Shown here one piece after another: positions 8,227 to 16,503 of a DNA stretch of 64,000 bases (position 1 is the stretch's first letter; every line of letters starts with the position of its first letter). The notes below the pieces were generated by a model. The model saw nothing but the letters and a program-made list of their open reading frames with translations. It did not search any database and was not told the origin of the DNA. A program made the position numbers and the translations under genes. The DNA is from Streptomyces sp. SUK 48 (lineage in GTDB: Bacteria > Actinomycetota > Actinomycetes > Streptomycetales > Streptomycetaceae). Where the stretch lies: assembly GCF_009650765.1 (NCBI RefSeq), contig NZ_CP045740.1, forward strand, positions 7,106,001 through 7,170,000, read 5' to 3'.

Positions 8227-9293
8227 ACCCTCCCAGGACCGACGCGCGTCGCCATCACGACCCGGAGGTCCGCGGTTTCGCCAGTGACAACTACGCCGGG
8301 GCGCATCCGGAGGTGATGGCCGCCCTGGCCCTGGCCAACGGCGGCCATCAGGTGGCCTACGGCGAGGACCAGTACACCGAGAACCTCCAGCGGATCATCC
8401 GCAGCCACTTCGGCGCCGGCGCGGAGGCGTTCCCGGTCTTCAACGGCACCGGCGCGAACGTGGTCGCGCTCCAGGCGGTCACCGACCGCTGGGGCGCGGT
8501 GATCTGCGCCGAGAGCGCGCACATCAACGTGGACGAGGGCGGGGCGCCCGAGCGGATGGGCGGGCTCAAGCTGCTCACCGTGGCCACGCCGGACGGCAAG
8601 CTCACCCCCGAGCTGATCGACCGGCAGGCGTGGGGCTTCGAGGACGAGCACCGGGCGATGCCGCAGGTCGTCTCGATCACCCAGTCCACCGAGCTGGGCA
8701 CGCTCTACACGCCCGAGGAGATCCGGGCGATCTGCGAGCACGCCCACGCGCACGGCATGAGGGTGCACCTGGACGGCTCCCGGATAGCCAACGCGGCCGC
8801 CTCCCTGGACGTGCCGATGCGCACGTTCACCAGCGCGGTCGGCGTCGACATCCTCTCCCTCGGCGGGACGAAGAACGGCGCCGTGTTCGGCGAGGCGGTC
8901 GTGGTCCTCAACCAGGACGCGGTGCGCCGGATGAAGCATCTGCGCAAGCTGTCCATGCAGCTCGCCTCCAAGATGCGCTTCGTCTCGGTGCAGCTGGAGG
9001 CCCTGCTGGCCAAGGACCTGTGGCTGCGCAACGCCCGGCACGCCAACGAGATGGCCCAGCGGCTCGCCGAGGGCGTGCGCGCGGTGCACGGAGTGGAGAT
9101 CCTCTACCCGGTGCAGGCCAACGGCGTCTTCGCCCAGCTCCCGCACGACGTGAGCGAGCGGCTCCAGAAGCGCTTCCGCTTCTACTTCTGGGACGAGGCC
9201 GTGGGCACGGTGCGCTGGATGTGCTCCTTCGACACCACGGAGGAGGACGTCGACGCCTTCGTGGCGGCGGTCAAGGAGGAGATGGCGCGGTAG
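8223..9293 (+). CDS. Threonine aldolase-family PLP enzyme
   Basis: A 356-residue fold-type I PLP enzyme of the low-specificity threonine aldolase (beta-eliminating lyase) family. Visible landmarks are FASDNYAGAHPEVMAAL near the N-terminus, HLDGSRIANAA (Asp for the PLP nitrogen) and SLGGTKNG (PLP lysine). Family members cleave L-threonine/allo-threonine to glycine and acetaldehyde or act on related beta-hydroxy amino acids. The GTG start (8223) overlaps the SDR stop by four bases, so this is one operon with the SDR and DUF6421. The true substrate may be dictated by that partnership. Confidence 0.9.
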   Translation: MNPPRTDARRHHDPEVRGFASDNYAGAHPEVMAALALANGGHQVAYGEDQYTENLQRIIRSHFGAGAEAFPVFNGTGANVVALQAVTDRWGAVICAESAHINVDEGGAPERMGGLKLLTVATPDGKLTPELIDRQAWGFEDEHRAMPQVVSITQSTELGTLYTPEEIRAICEHAHAHGMRVHLDGSRIANAAASLDVPMRTFTSAVGVDILSLGGTKNGAVFGEAVVVLNQDAVRRMKHLRKLSMQLASKMRFVSVQLEALLAKDLWLRNARHANEMAQRLAEGVRAVHGVEILYPVQANGVFAQLPHDVSERLQKRFRFYFWDEAVGTVRWMCSFDTTEEDVDAFVAAVKEEMAR

Positions 9294-9344
9294 CTCCGCG
9301 CCCGTCCGAATCATTGCATAGGTATGCGGTCACTCGAAAAGTCA

Positions 9345-9374
9345 TTGACTGATGGGTGGCCGCGTTCCTATGCT
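9345..9374 (+). promoter_or_regulatory. Sigma-70-type promoter, near-leaderless transcript
   Basis: TTGACT (9345-9350) is followed after 18 bp by TATGCT (9369-9374). A start point about seven bases on would fall at or next to the ATG at 9383. A small dyad, GCATA-GG-TATGC (9316-9327), lies just upstream of the -35. Confidence 0.65.
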
Positions 9375-9382
9375 CTGCAGGC

Positions 9383-9976
9383 ATGCGGCTGATCCAGGAA
9401 ACCGGCGACCTCTCCGCCTACTTGGCCGCCGACGAGGTCATCGACCATCACCACCCGATGGTCCGGGAGACGGCCGCGCGGCTGGCGGCCGAGGCGGCGG
9501 ACTCGTATGACTATGCGCGGCTCGCCTACGAGTTCGTCCGCGACGCCGTCCCGCACTCCGCCGACACCGGCGACCCCCGGGTCACCTCGCGCGCCTCCGA
9601 AGTGCTGGCGCGGCGGACCGGCGTCTGCCACGCCAAGGCGCACGCGCTGACGGCCCTGCTGCGCGCCGAGGACATCCCGACGGCCCTGTGCTACCAGCGC
9701 CTGCGCGACGACGAGGGTGCGGGGCATGTGCTGCACGGCCTGGTCGCCGTCCGCCTCCACGGCGCCTGGCACCGCCAGGACCCGCGCGGCGACAAACCCG
9801 GCGTCGACGCGCGGTTCTCCCTGACCGGCGAGCGGCTCGCCTGGCCCCCCGACCCGGCCGCAGGCGAACGGGACTACCCGCAGCTGCGCTCCGCCGCCCA
9901 CCCGACCGTCCTCGACGCCCTGCGCACCGCCCCCGACCGCGAGGCCCTGGCCCGCGCCCTGCCGAGCACCCTGTGA
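9383..9976 (+). CDS. Transglutaminase-like protein
   Basis: A 197-residue protein with the transglutaminase/protease-like core. The Cys loop is RRTGVCHAKAHALTALLRA, the His strand is HVLHGLVAVRLHG and the Asp is in WHRQDPRGD, giving a Cys-His-Asp triad in the usual order. Domains like this act as proteases or amide hydrolases in bacteria; the substrate is unknown. No signal peptide. It has its own promoter directly upstream and so is probably not simply the last gene of the aldolase operon. Confidence 0.85.
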   Translation: MRLIQETGDLSAYLAADEVIDHHHPMVRETAARLAAEAADSYDYARLAYEFVRDAVPHSADTGDPRVTSRASEVLARRTGVCHAKAHALTALLRAEDIPTALCYQRLRDDEGAGHVLHGLVAVRLHGAWHRQDPRGDKPGVDARFSLTGERLAWPPDPAAGERDYPQLRSAAHPTVLDALRTAPDREALARALPSTL

Positions 9977-10145
9977 CCCGGACGTCGCGCCCCGGTCGCC
10001 CTCGACCCCGTCGGCTTCTCGGAGTCGGCCGCGCGGGGAGGGCTCCTCAACGGCCCCCGGACGGAGCGTCGTTCGGCAGCGGCCGAACCTTCAGGTACCT
10101 GCCGGAGGGGAGCCGGGGTTGACGTACTCTACGGCGGCTCGGATG

Positions 10146-10874
10146 TCAGTGGACCTGGGCGGTCCGCAGGGCTTCCGCGGTCGGTGCCGTGCCGCCCAGG
10201 TGGGCCGGCAGCCACCAGGAGTCCTCGGGGCCCTTCGGGCGGCCCGGGTAGGCGCGCTGGGCGGCGTCCAGCAGTTCCTGCACGCGTTCGCGCAGCCGGC
10301 GGGTGATGGCCCCGGCGTACTGGTCGCGGGGCGCCTCCACGGCCTCGCCCACGCGGATGGTGACGGGCAGGTGGCTGCGCTTGAAGTCGCGCGGGTGGCC
10401 CTTGGTCCACAGCCGCTGCGTGCCCCACAACGCCATCGGGATCAGCGGCACCCCGGCCTCCTGGGCGAGCCGGGCCGCACCCGACTTGAAGCTCTTCAGG
10501 GTGAACGACTGCGAGATGGTGGCCTCGGGGAAGACGCCGATGACCTCGCCGGAGCGCAGCGAGTCCAGCGCGTGCGCGTACGCCGTCTCGCCCTGCCCGC
10601 GGTCCACCGGGATGTGCTTCATGCCGCGCATCAGCGGGCCCGAGATCTTGTGCCGGAAAACCGACTCCTTCGCCATGAACCGCACCAGGCGCTTCTGCGG
10701 CAGCGCGGCCAGGCCGTCGAAGATGAAGTCCAGGTAGCTGATGTGATTGCTCACCAGTACGGCGCCGCCGGAGCGCGGGATGTTCGAGGACCCCTGGCAG
10801 TCGATCTTCAGGTCCCAGACCTTGAACAGCGTCTTGGCGAATCCGATGACGGGACGGTAGACCAGCTCTGCCAT
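10146..10874 (-). CDS. 1-acylglycerol-3-phosphate acyltransferase (PlsC family)
   Basis: A 242-residue acyltransferase with the four PlsC blocks: NHISYLD (NHx4D, about 43-49), the R-containing block after KRLVRFMAKES, FPEATIS (FPEGT-type, about 115-121) and a VPLIPMALWG block. It should acylate lysophosphatidic acid or a similar acceptor at the membrane. Gly of the FPEGT motif is replaced by Ala. Divergent from the thioredoxin-like gene. Confidence 0.9.
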   Translation of the reverse strand: MAELVYRPVIGFAKTLFKVWDLKIDCQGSSNIPRSGGAVLVSNHISYLDFIFDGLAALPQKRLVRFMAKESVFRHKISGPLMRGMKHIPVDRGQGETAYAHALDSLRSGEVIGVFPEATISQSFTLKSFKSGAARLAQEAGVPLIPMALWGTQRLWTKGHPRDFKRSHLPVTIRVGEAVEAPRDQYAGAITRRLRERVQELLDAAQRAYPGRPKGPEDSWWLPAHLGGTAPTAEALRTAQVH

Positions 10875-11146
10875 GAGTGGGATGAACCCTTTCTGCTCTG
10901 CTCGGGAAAGGGGCTCCCGGCGGACAAGTTACGCAGCCGTAGGTTTACGGCGTCTCGCAGATCGTGCCCGAAGAACGTGCGGGTAGCCAGCTCTGGTGCC
11001 CGGCCGGGGCGAGATCCTCGTCACGTCCGCACAGCTTTCACCCGGGTGCCGGGAATCTTTACGGCACACCGGTTGTTCGGTTCCTGACGCCCGTGGAAGC
11101 GGGCGCCCCTGGAGTGCCGCACCGGCGGCGGAGCGGGAGGGTGAGG

Positions 11147-11491
11147 GTGAGCGGTCGCGACGACGCCGCGGCGGGCACGAGCGGAACCGGTCTGAGCGCG
11201 GCCGAACTCGGCGGCGGTCTCGGCGAACGGGCCACCCTCGTCCAGTTCTCCAGCGCCTTCTGCGCGCCCTGCCGCGCCACCCGGCGCGTCCTCGGCGAGG
11301 TCGCCGCGATGGTGCCCGGCGTCGCCCACGTCGAGATCGACGCCGAGGCCCGCCTCGATCTCGTACGCGCTCTCGGCATCCTGAAGACCCCCACCGTCCT
11401 CGTCCTGGACGCGCACGGCAGGGAGGTGCGCCGCGCCGCCGGCCAGCCCCGCAGGGCCGATGTCATCGCGGCGCTGGGGGAGGCGGTGTGA
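11147..11491 (+). CDS. Thioredoxin-fold protein with CAPC motif
   Basis: A 114-residue protein with a thioredoxin fold. The redox pair is in SSAFCAPCRATRR and the cis-Pro region is LGILKTPTVLVLD, both where thioredoxins place them. No signal peptide, so likely cytosolic thiol-disulfide exchange. GTG 11147 is chosen over GTG 11141 because GGGAGG (11135-11140) is at a better distance. It precedes the leader-peptide/flavin reductase unit but that unit has its own promoter. Confidence 0.85.
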   Translation: MSGRDDAAAGTSGTGLSAAELGGGLGERATLVQFSSAFCAPCRATRRVLGEVAAMVPGVAHVEIDAEARLDLVRALGILKTPTVLVLDAHGREVRRAAGQPRRADVIAALGEAV

Positions 11492-11538
11492 GGGGTACTC
11501 AGCAGCAGGTGAGAGACATCCCAGTTCCCGGACCGCAC

Positions 11539-11568
11539 TTGACTGCGCGCGCCACCTCTCGTCAGCCT
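11539..11568 (+). promoter_or_regulatory. Promoter of leader peptide/flavin reductase unit
   Basis: TTGACT (11539-11544) and CAGCCT (11563-11568) are 18 bp apart. The expected start site falls on the ATG of the small leader ORF at 11575, making that ORF leaderless. Confidence 0.5.
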
Positions 11569-11574
11569 GACCGT

Positions 11575-11655
11575 ATGCCGACCGAACTCCTTCTCCACGG
11601 GCGGGCCCACGTCGACCTCGCGCGCACCGCGAGCGCCTGCTGTCCGGAGCGCTGA
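11575..11655 (+). CDS. Cysteine-type leader peptide (26 aa)
   Basis: A short ORF too small for standard prediction. It contains HVDLARTASACC followed by PER and a stop; the adjacent Cys codons are TGC-TGT at 11638-11643. The H-V-D-L-x-R...S-A-x-C pattern is what I know from annotated putative leader peptides in front of sulfur-related genes in Streptomyces, and Cys-rich uORFs are known cysteine-responsive attenuators in mycobacteria. It is followed 45 bp later by a flavin reductase gene. Ribosome stalling at the Cys pair under cysteine shortage could therefore control the reductase (inference). No classical terminator with a T tract is visible between the two. Confidence 0.7.
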   Translation: MPTELLLHGRAHVDLARTASACCPER

Positions 11656-11699
11656 GCAGCCACGGACCCGCTCGCCCTCCCGAACAGAAGGACAACTCC

Positions 11700-12209
11700 A
11701 TGACGGCCCTGCCCGGACTCGGCACCCCCCAGGTCGCCTCCCCCGATCTGCTGCGCTCCACCTTCCGCCGGCACGCCGCCGGTGTCGCGGTGATCACCGC
11801 GCGCGGCGCCGCCGGACCGGCCGGCTTCACCGCCACCTCCCTCACCTCGGTCTCCGCCGAGCCCCCGATGATCTCCTTCGGGGTCGGCACCGGCGCCTCC
11901 AGCTGGCCCGCGATAGCCGAGGCCGACCACATCGGCGTGCACATACTCGGCGAGCACCAGGGCGACCTGGCCGCCACCTTCGCCCGCAGCGGCGCCGACC
12001 GCTTCGGCGCGCCCACCGCCTGGCGCGACGGCCCCGAGGGCGTGCCCGTGCTCGACGACGTGCTCGCCTGGCTGGTCTGCCGGATCGTCGCCCGCGTCCC
12101 CGCCGGGGACCACCGGATCGTGCTCGCGGAGGTCGTCCTCGGCGATCCCACCGGCGGCGGCCGCCCCCTGCTCTACCACCAGGGCCGCTTCACCGCGCTG
12201 CGCGACTGA
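11700..12209 (+). CDS. Flavin reductase family protein
   Basis: A 169-residue FMN-binding split-barrel protein. RSTFRRHAAGVAVITAR and GFTATSLTSVSAEPPMISFG are the family's flavin-binding signature, and the C-terminal part contains H-R-I-V-L-A-E-V. Such proteins supply reduced flavin to two-component monooxygenases (for example in sulfonate or aromatic breakdown) or reduce flavin-like groups. The Cys-type leader peptide just upstream suggests a link to sulfur acquisition. No partner monooxygenase is in the window. ATG 11700 follows AGAAGGAC. Confidence 0.9.
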   Translation: MTALPGLGTPQVASPDLLRSTFRRHAAGVAVITARGAAGPAGFTATSLTSVSAEPPMISFGVGTGASSWPAIAEADHIGVHILGEHQGDLAATFARSGADRFGAPTAWRDGPEGVPVLDDVLAWLVCRIVARVPAGDHRIVLAEVVLGDPTGGGRPLLYHQGRFTALRD

Positions 12210-12439
12210 GTGCGGCGCGGATCACGTTCCGTTCCCCCGCACGGCGGTCGAGTTCCGGTTACGCTGCGTTGCGAAGGTCACAGTTCAAAGCGCTTGCTTA
12301 GCGGGAACGAACTGGGTGTACTGACGAGTAATATTCCGGTCGGAGCGCGCTCGACGCCCCGACCGGGATCGGCCGCTTCAGGCGCCTATGCTGCCTGGAA
12401 GAGGCAGCCAGGAAATCACGATGCAGTAGGAGAGCCGGC

Positions 12440-13225
12440 GTGAGCTTGAGGATCGTTGTCACTGTGAAGTACGTGCCCGACGCCACTGGCGACCGGCACT
12501 TCGCCGATGACCTGACCGTCGACCGTGACGACGTGGACGGTCTGCTCTCCGAGCTGGACGAGTACGCGGTCGAGCAGGCGCTCCAGATCGCGGAGGACGC
12601 GGACGACGCCGAGGTCACCGTGCTGACGGTGGGCCCCGAGGACGCCAAGGACGCGCTCCGCAAGGCCCTGTCCATGGGTGCCGACAAGGCCATCCACGTC
12701 GAGGACGACGACCTGCACGGCACCGACGCCATCGGCACCTCCCTGGTGCTGGCCAAGGCGATCGAGAAGGCCGGCTTCGACCTGGTCGTCTCCGGCATGG
12801 CCTCCACCGACGGCACCATGGGCGTCGTCCCGGCGCTGGTCGCCGAGCGCCTCGGTGTCCCGCAGGTCACCCTGCTGGCCGAGGTCTCGGTCGAGGACGG
12901 CACCGTCAAGGGCCGCCGCGACGGCGACGCCGCCTCCGAGCAGCTGGAGGCACAGCTGCCGGCCCTGGTCTCCGTGACCGACCAGTCCGGCGAGGCCCGC
13001 TACCCGTCCTTCAAGGGCATCATGGCGGCCAAGAAGAAGCCGGTGGAGTCCTGGGACCTGTCGGACCTCGACATCGAGGCGGAAGAGGTCGGCCTGGAGG
13101 GCGCGTTCACCAAGGTCGAGACCGCGGACGCGCGTCCGGCCCGTACGGCCGGCACCATCGTCAAGGACGAGGGCGAGGGCGGCAAGCAGCTCGCCGAGTT
13201 CCTCGCGGGCCAGAAGTTCATCTAA
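12440..13225 (+). CDS. etfB: Electron transfer flavoprotein, beta subunit
   Basis: A 261-residue ETF beta subunit. The N-terminus SLRIVVTVKYVPDATG, the AMP-binding region (SGMASTDGTMGVVPALVAERLGVPQVT) and the C-terminal anchoring arm match the family. With EtfA it forms the FAD/AMP heterodimer that carries electrons from acyl-CoA and other dehydrogenases to the respiratory chain. GTG 12440 has GTAGGAGAG upstream. Followed by etfA after 53 bp, in one operon. Confidence 0.95.
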   Translation: MSLRIVVTVKYVPDATGDRHFADDLTVDRDDVDGLLSELDEYAVEQALQIAEDADDAEVTVLTVGPEDAKDALRKALSMGADKAIHVEDDDLHGTDAIGTSLVLAKAIEKAGFDLVVSGMASTDGTMGVVPALVAERLGVPQVTLLAEVSVEDGTVKGRRDGDAASEQLEAQLPALVSVTDQSGEARYPSFKGIMAAKKKPVESWDLSDLDIEAEEVGLEGAFTKVETADARPARTAGTIVKDEGEGGKQLAEFLAGQKFI

Positions 13226-13278
13226 GGGTTCGCGCCCGCCGACCGCCCCTCAACTTCGTTACGCAGGAGAGCAATCCC

Positions 13279-14241
13279 ATGGCTGAAGTCCTCGTCTACG
13301 TCGACCACGTGGACGGTGCCGTCCGCAAGCCCACCCTCGAGCTGCTGACCCTGGCCCGCCGCCTCGGTGAGCCCGTCGCCGTCGCGCTGGGCAACGGCGC
13401 CGCCGACACCGCCGCCACCCTCGCCGAGCACGGCGCGGTGAAGGTCCTCACCCACGACGCGTCCGAGTACGCCGACTACCTGGTCGTGCCGAAGGTGGAC
13501 GCCCTCCAGGCCGCCCACGAGGCCGTCTCCCCGGCCGCCGTGCTGGTCCCGTCCTCCGCCGAGGGCAAGGAGATCGCCGCCCGCCTGGCGCTGCGCATCG
13601 GCTCCGGCATCATCACCGACGCCGTCGACCTGGCGGCCGGCGACGAGGGCCCGGTGGCCACCCAGTCGGTGTTCGCCGCGTCCTTCACCACCACGTCGCG
13701 GGTCGTCAAGGGCACCCCGGTCATCACGGTCAAGCCGAACTCGGCCGCCGTGGAGGCCGCCCCGGCCGCGGGCGCGGTCGAGGCCCTCGCCGTGACCTTC
13801 TCCGACCAGGCCACCGGCACCAAGGTCACCGGCCGCACCCCGCGCGAGTCCACGGGCCGCCCGGAGCTGACCGAGGCCGCGATCGTGGTCTCCGGCGGCC
13901 GCGGTGTCAACGGCGCCGAGAACTTCGGCATCATCGAGGCCCTCGCCGACCAGCTCGGCGCGGCCGTCGGCGCCTCGCGTGCCGCCGTCGACGCCGGCTG
14001 GTACCCGCACACCAACCAGGTCGGCCAGACCGGCAAGTCGGTCTCGCCGCAGCTGTACATCGCCAACGGCATCTCCGGTGCGATCCAGCACCGCGCCGGC
14101 ATGCAGACCTCGAAGACCATCGTGGCCGTCAACAAGGACGCCGAGGCCCCGATCTTCGAGCTGGTCGACTACGGCGTCGTCGGCGACCTGTTCGACGTCG
14201 TGCCGCAGCTGACCGAGGAGATCAAGACCCGCAAGGGCTGA
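13279..14241 (+). CDS. etfA: Electron transfer flavoprotein, alpha subunit
   Basis: A 320-residue ETF alpha subunit. The N-terminal Rossmann-like domain is followed by the FAD domain with [37 protein letters not shown] and [21 protein letters not shown], the classical FAD-binding stretch. Forms the heterodimer with the upstream EtfB. Its stop is followed immediately by a strong hairpin, so etfBA is a closed two-gene unit. Confidence 0.96.
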   Translation: MAEVLVYVDHVDGAVRKPTLELLTLARRLGEPVAVALGNGAADTAATLAEHGAVKVLTHDASEYADYLVVPKVDALQAAHEAVSPAAVLVPSSAEGKEIAARLALRIGSGIITDAVDLAAGDEGPVATQSVFAASFTTTSRVVKGTPVITVKPNSAAVEAAPAAGAVEALAVTFSDQATGTKVTGRTPRESTGRPELTEAAIVVSGGRGVNGAENFGIIEALADQLGAAVGASRAAVDAGWYPHTNQVGQTGKSVSPQLYIANGISGAIQHRAGMQTSKTIVAVNKDAEAPIFELVDYGVVGDLFDVVPQLTEEIKTRKG

Positions 14242-14256
14242 TCGCCGACCGGCTGT

Positions 14257-14295
14257 CCGAGGCCCCCGTGACCCGCGCGGTCACGGGGGCCTCGG
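14257..14295 (+). terminator. etfBA terminator
   Basis: A perfect 17-bp stem, CCGAGGCCCCCGTGACC (14257-14273) with GGTCACGGGGGCCTCGG (14279-14295), and a 5-nt loop. It begins 16 bp after the etfA stop. No T tract, typical for the genus. Confidence 0.85.
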
Positions 14296-14321
14296 TGCAT
14301 CCTGAAGGCGGCGTGAGGGTG

Positions 14322-14385
14322 TTGACCAGCCGGAACCCGCCGGATAACTTCATTCTACGGATTGTTGATTCCGCACAGCGGAATC
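14322..14385 (+). promoter_or_regulatory. Promoter with palindromic operator before DUF6986 gene
   Basis: TTGACC (14322-14327) and TAACTT (14345-14350) are 17 bp apart. Directly downstream of the expected start point is a perfect dyad, GATTCCGC (14367-14374) and GCGGAATC (14378-14385), 3 bp apart. The TTCCG-n-CGGAA style is that of IclR-family operators, so repression by an unlinked IclR-type protein is likely (inference). Confidence 0.65.
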
Positions 14386-14409
14386 GCGGTGGATATTGGA
14401 GGGTGTGGG

Positions 14410-15708
14410 ATGGGTCAGCAGGAGAAGGTGGCGACCAGCCTCGCCGGCGCCGTCGGCGAGGAGATCAGCGCCTCGCTCGCACCGGTCGACGCGGAACTGG
14501 CCCGCCGCTACCCCGGGGACCCCGGCACCCGGCAGCCCGTCCACACCGTCTACGTCCCCGGTGACGCCTTCACCGCCGACACCGTCCGCTCCTGGGGCGA
14601 CCGGGCCCTCGCCGCGCTGGACGAACACGCCCCGGACGCCGCCTCCTTCGCCGCCGTCCTCGGCCTCGCCGACGACCTCGCCGAGCCCGTGTACTCCCGC
14701 GTCCGCGCCAAGCTGGAGCGCGAGCCGATAGAAGACCTGCGGGTCGACTTCGAGGACGGCTACGGCCCCCGCCCCGACGCCGAGGAGGACGCGGCGGCGG
14801 CCCGCGCGGCCCGGCTGATCGCCCAGGCGTACGAGAAGGGGACCGCGGCGCCGTACATGGGCATCCGCATGAAGTGCATGGAGGCCCCGGTGCGCGCGCG
14901 GGGCATCCGCACCCTCGACGTCTTCCTCACCGGCCTGATGGCCGCGGGCGGGCTGCCCGACGGGCTGGTGCTGACCCTGCCGAAGGTGACCTACCCCGAG
15001 CAGGTCGGCGCCTTCGCACGGCTCCTGGAAGCCTTCGAGAAGGCGCACGGCCTGGACGCGGGCCGGCTCGGCTTCGAGATACAGATCGAGACCAGCCAGG
15101 CCATCCTGGCGACCGACGGCACGGCGACCGTCGCCCGCATGATCCAGGCCGCCGAGGGCCGCGCCACCGGGCTGCACTACGGCACCTTCGACTACAGCGC
15201 CTGCCTGGGCGTCTCCGCCGCCTACCAGGCCAGCGACCACCCGGCCGCCGACCACGCCAAGGCGGTCATGCAGGTCGCCGCCGCGGGCACCGGCGTACGC
15301 GTCTCGGACGGCTCCACCAACGTCCTCCCCGTCGGCCCCGCCGAGCAGGTGCACGGCGCCTGGCGGCTGCACTACGGCCTCACCCGGCGCGCCCTCGCCC
15401 GCGCCTACTACCAGGGCTGGGACATGCACCCGGGCCACATCCCGACCCGCTACGCGGCCGTCTTCGCCTTCTACCGCGAGGGCTTCGAGCAGGCGGCCGC
15501 CCGCCTCGCCCGCTACGCCAACCGCACCGGCGGCGACGTCATGGACGAGCCCGCCACCGCCAAGGCCCTCAGCGGCTATCTGCTGCGCGGCCTGGACTGC
15601 GGCGCCCTCGGCCTCGCGGAGGTGACCGAGCGCACGGGGCTGACCCGCGCGGGCCTGGAGGGCTTCGCGGCACCGAGGCGCGGCGATCTCACGGCCTCCG
15701 CGCAGTAG
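14410..15708 (+). CDS. DUF6986 protein, CitE/HpcH-aldolase-like
   Basis: A 432-residue protein I recognise as DUF6986, often mislabelled phosphoenolpyruvate kinase. It resembles the HpcH/HpaI-CitE barrel: DLRVDFEDGYGPRPDAEED supplies acidic metal ligands, GLVLTLPKVTYPEQV and GFEIQIETSQAI are strand motifs of that superfamily, and FDYSACLG follows. It may cleave or form a C-C bond in a dicarboxylate or ureide pathway; the exact substrate is unknown. ATG 14410 has GGAGGG six bases upstream. Regulated by the dyad just upstream. Confidence 0.85.
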   Translation: MGQQEKVATSLAGAVGEEISASLAPVDAELARRYPGDPGTRQPVHTVYVPGDAFTADTVRSWGDRALAALDEHAPDAASFAAVLGLADDLAEPVYSRVRAKLEREPIEDLRVDFEDGYGPRPDAEEDAAAARAARLIAQAYEKGTAAPYMGIRMKCMEAPVRARGIRTLDVFLTGLMAAGGLPDGLVLTLPKVTYPEQVGAFARLLEAFEKAHGLDAGRLGFEIQIETSQAILATDGTATVARMIQAAEGRATGLHYGTFDYSACLGVSAAYQASDHPAADHAKAVMQVAAAGTGVRVSDGSTNVLPVGPAEQVHGAWRLHYGLTRRALARAYYQGWDMHPGHIPTRYAAVFAFYREGFEQAAARLARYANRTGGDVMDEPATAKALSGYLLRGLDCGALGLAEVTERTGLTRAGLEGFAAPRRGDLTASAQ

Positions 15709-15758
15709 CCGCAACTCGCGGGGCTCACCGGGCTCACCGGGCTCGCGGGCGTTGCGGG

Positions 15759-16496
15759 CTACGAGGCGACGTACGGTTCGAGCCCCGAGTCCGTCACCCA
15801 CGCGTGCTCGGCGAACAGCCGGGTGCCCCGCGCGCACAACCGCACGTCGCCGCGCGCCCGTTCGCTGAACTCCTCCGGGCTCGCCCCGAACAGCTCCCGC
15901 AACCGTGCCGAGGAGGCGAGGAGTCCGGTGAGCAGCGGGCGCTGGCCCGGGTGACGGCGTGGCGCGCCGGTGCCGTCGTGCAGGACACCGTGCCGGTTGA
16001 CGTAGACGTAGGCCCCCGACAGCACGGTGCCGTCGGCCAGTTGCACCTGGACGTCCGGCGCGGGCAGCCAGGCGCGCCGGAAGTTGCCGTCCGGCAGCGG
16101 CGCCCCCTCGCTGGCGTCGAGCGCGTCCAGCTGCCGCCGGTTTAGCCACAGCACGAACAACTCCCGTGTCACGGAAGGCGACTTCACGGGCGAGGCGGAG
16201 ACATAGCCCATGCGGCTCACATGCGCGGAGACGCCCACATCGAGACCGGTCACCCGGGCCCGCACCATCGGGACGGGGGTGTCGAGCCCGAACTCCGCCA
16301 TCTTGTGCCGCAGTTGACCGGGACAGGCGTTGGAGCCGACCGCGAGCACCGGCGCCCGGTCGTCGTACACCAGCCGGGTCAGCGGCAGCAGCCGGTCGCC
16401 GTGCAGCAGGCCCGAACGGGCGGGCCAGGCGCCCGGATACGTCAGCGGGTCCTCGCGCGGCACCCCGGCCAGTCCCAGCTCCTCCAGCGTGGCCAC
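15759..16496 (-). CDS. Conserved protein, possibly gamma-glutamylcyclotransferase-like
   Basis: A 245-residue protein I cannot name. The stretch APVLAVGSNACPGQLRHKM resembles the glycine-rich loop of the gamma-glutamylcyclotransferase fold (x-Y-GSN-x-L), and VLSGAYVYVNRHG could be a later strand, but no catalytic Glu is certain. No signal peptide or membrane segment. It starts 7 bp after the stop of the LacI-type regulator, so it is probably co-transcribed with it. Confidence 0.6.
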   Translation of the reverse strand: MATLEELGLAGVPREDPLTYPGAWPARSGLLHGDRLLPLTRLVYDDRAPVLAVGSNACPGQLRHKMAEFGLDTPVPMVRARVTGLDVGVSAHVSRMGYVSASPVKSPSVTRELFVLWLNRRQLDALDASEGAPLPDGNFRRAWLPAPDVQVQLADGTVLSGAYVYVNRHGVLHDGTGAPRRHPGQRPLLTGLLASSARLRELFGASPEEFSERARGDVRLCARGTRLFAEHAWVTDSGLEPYVAS

Positions 16497-16503
16497 GGGC
16501 GCC

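Noticed and set aside
14410..15708. Annotation as a phosphoenolpyruvate kinase/PPDK-like enzyme
   Set aside because: No swivelling His domain or ATP-grasp motif; acidic barrel motifs fit the CitE/HpcH superfamily better.
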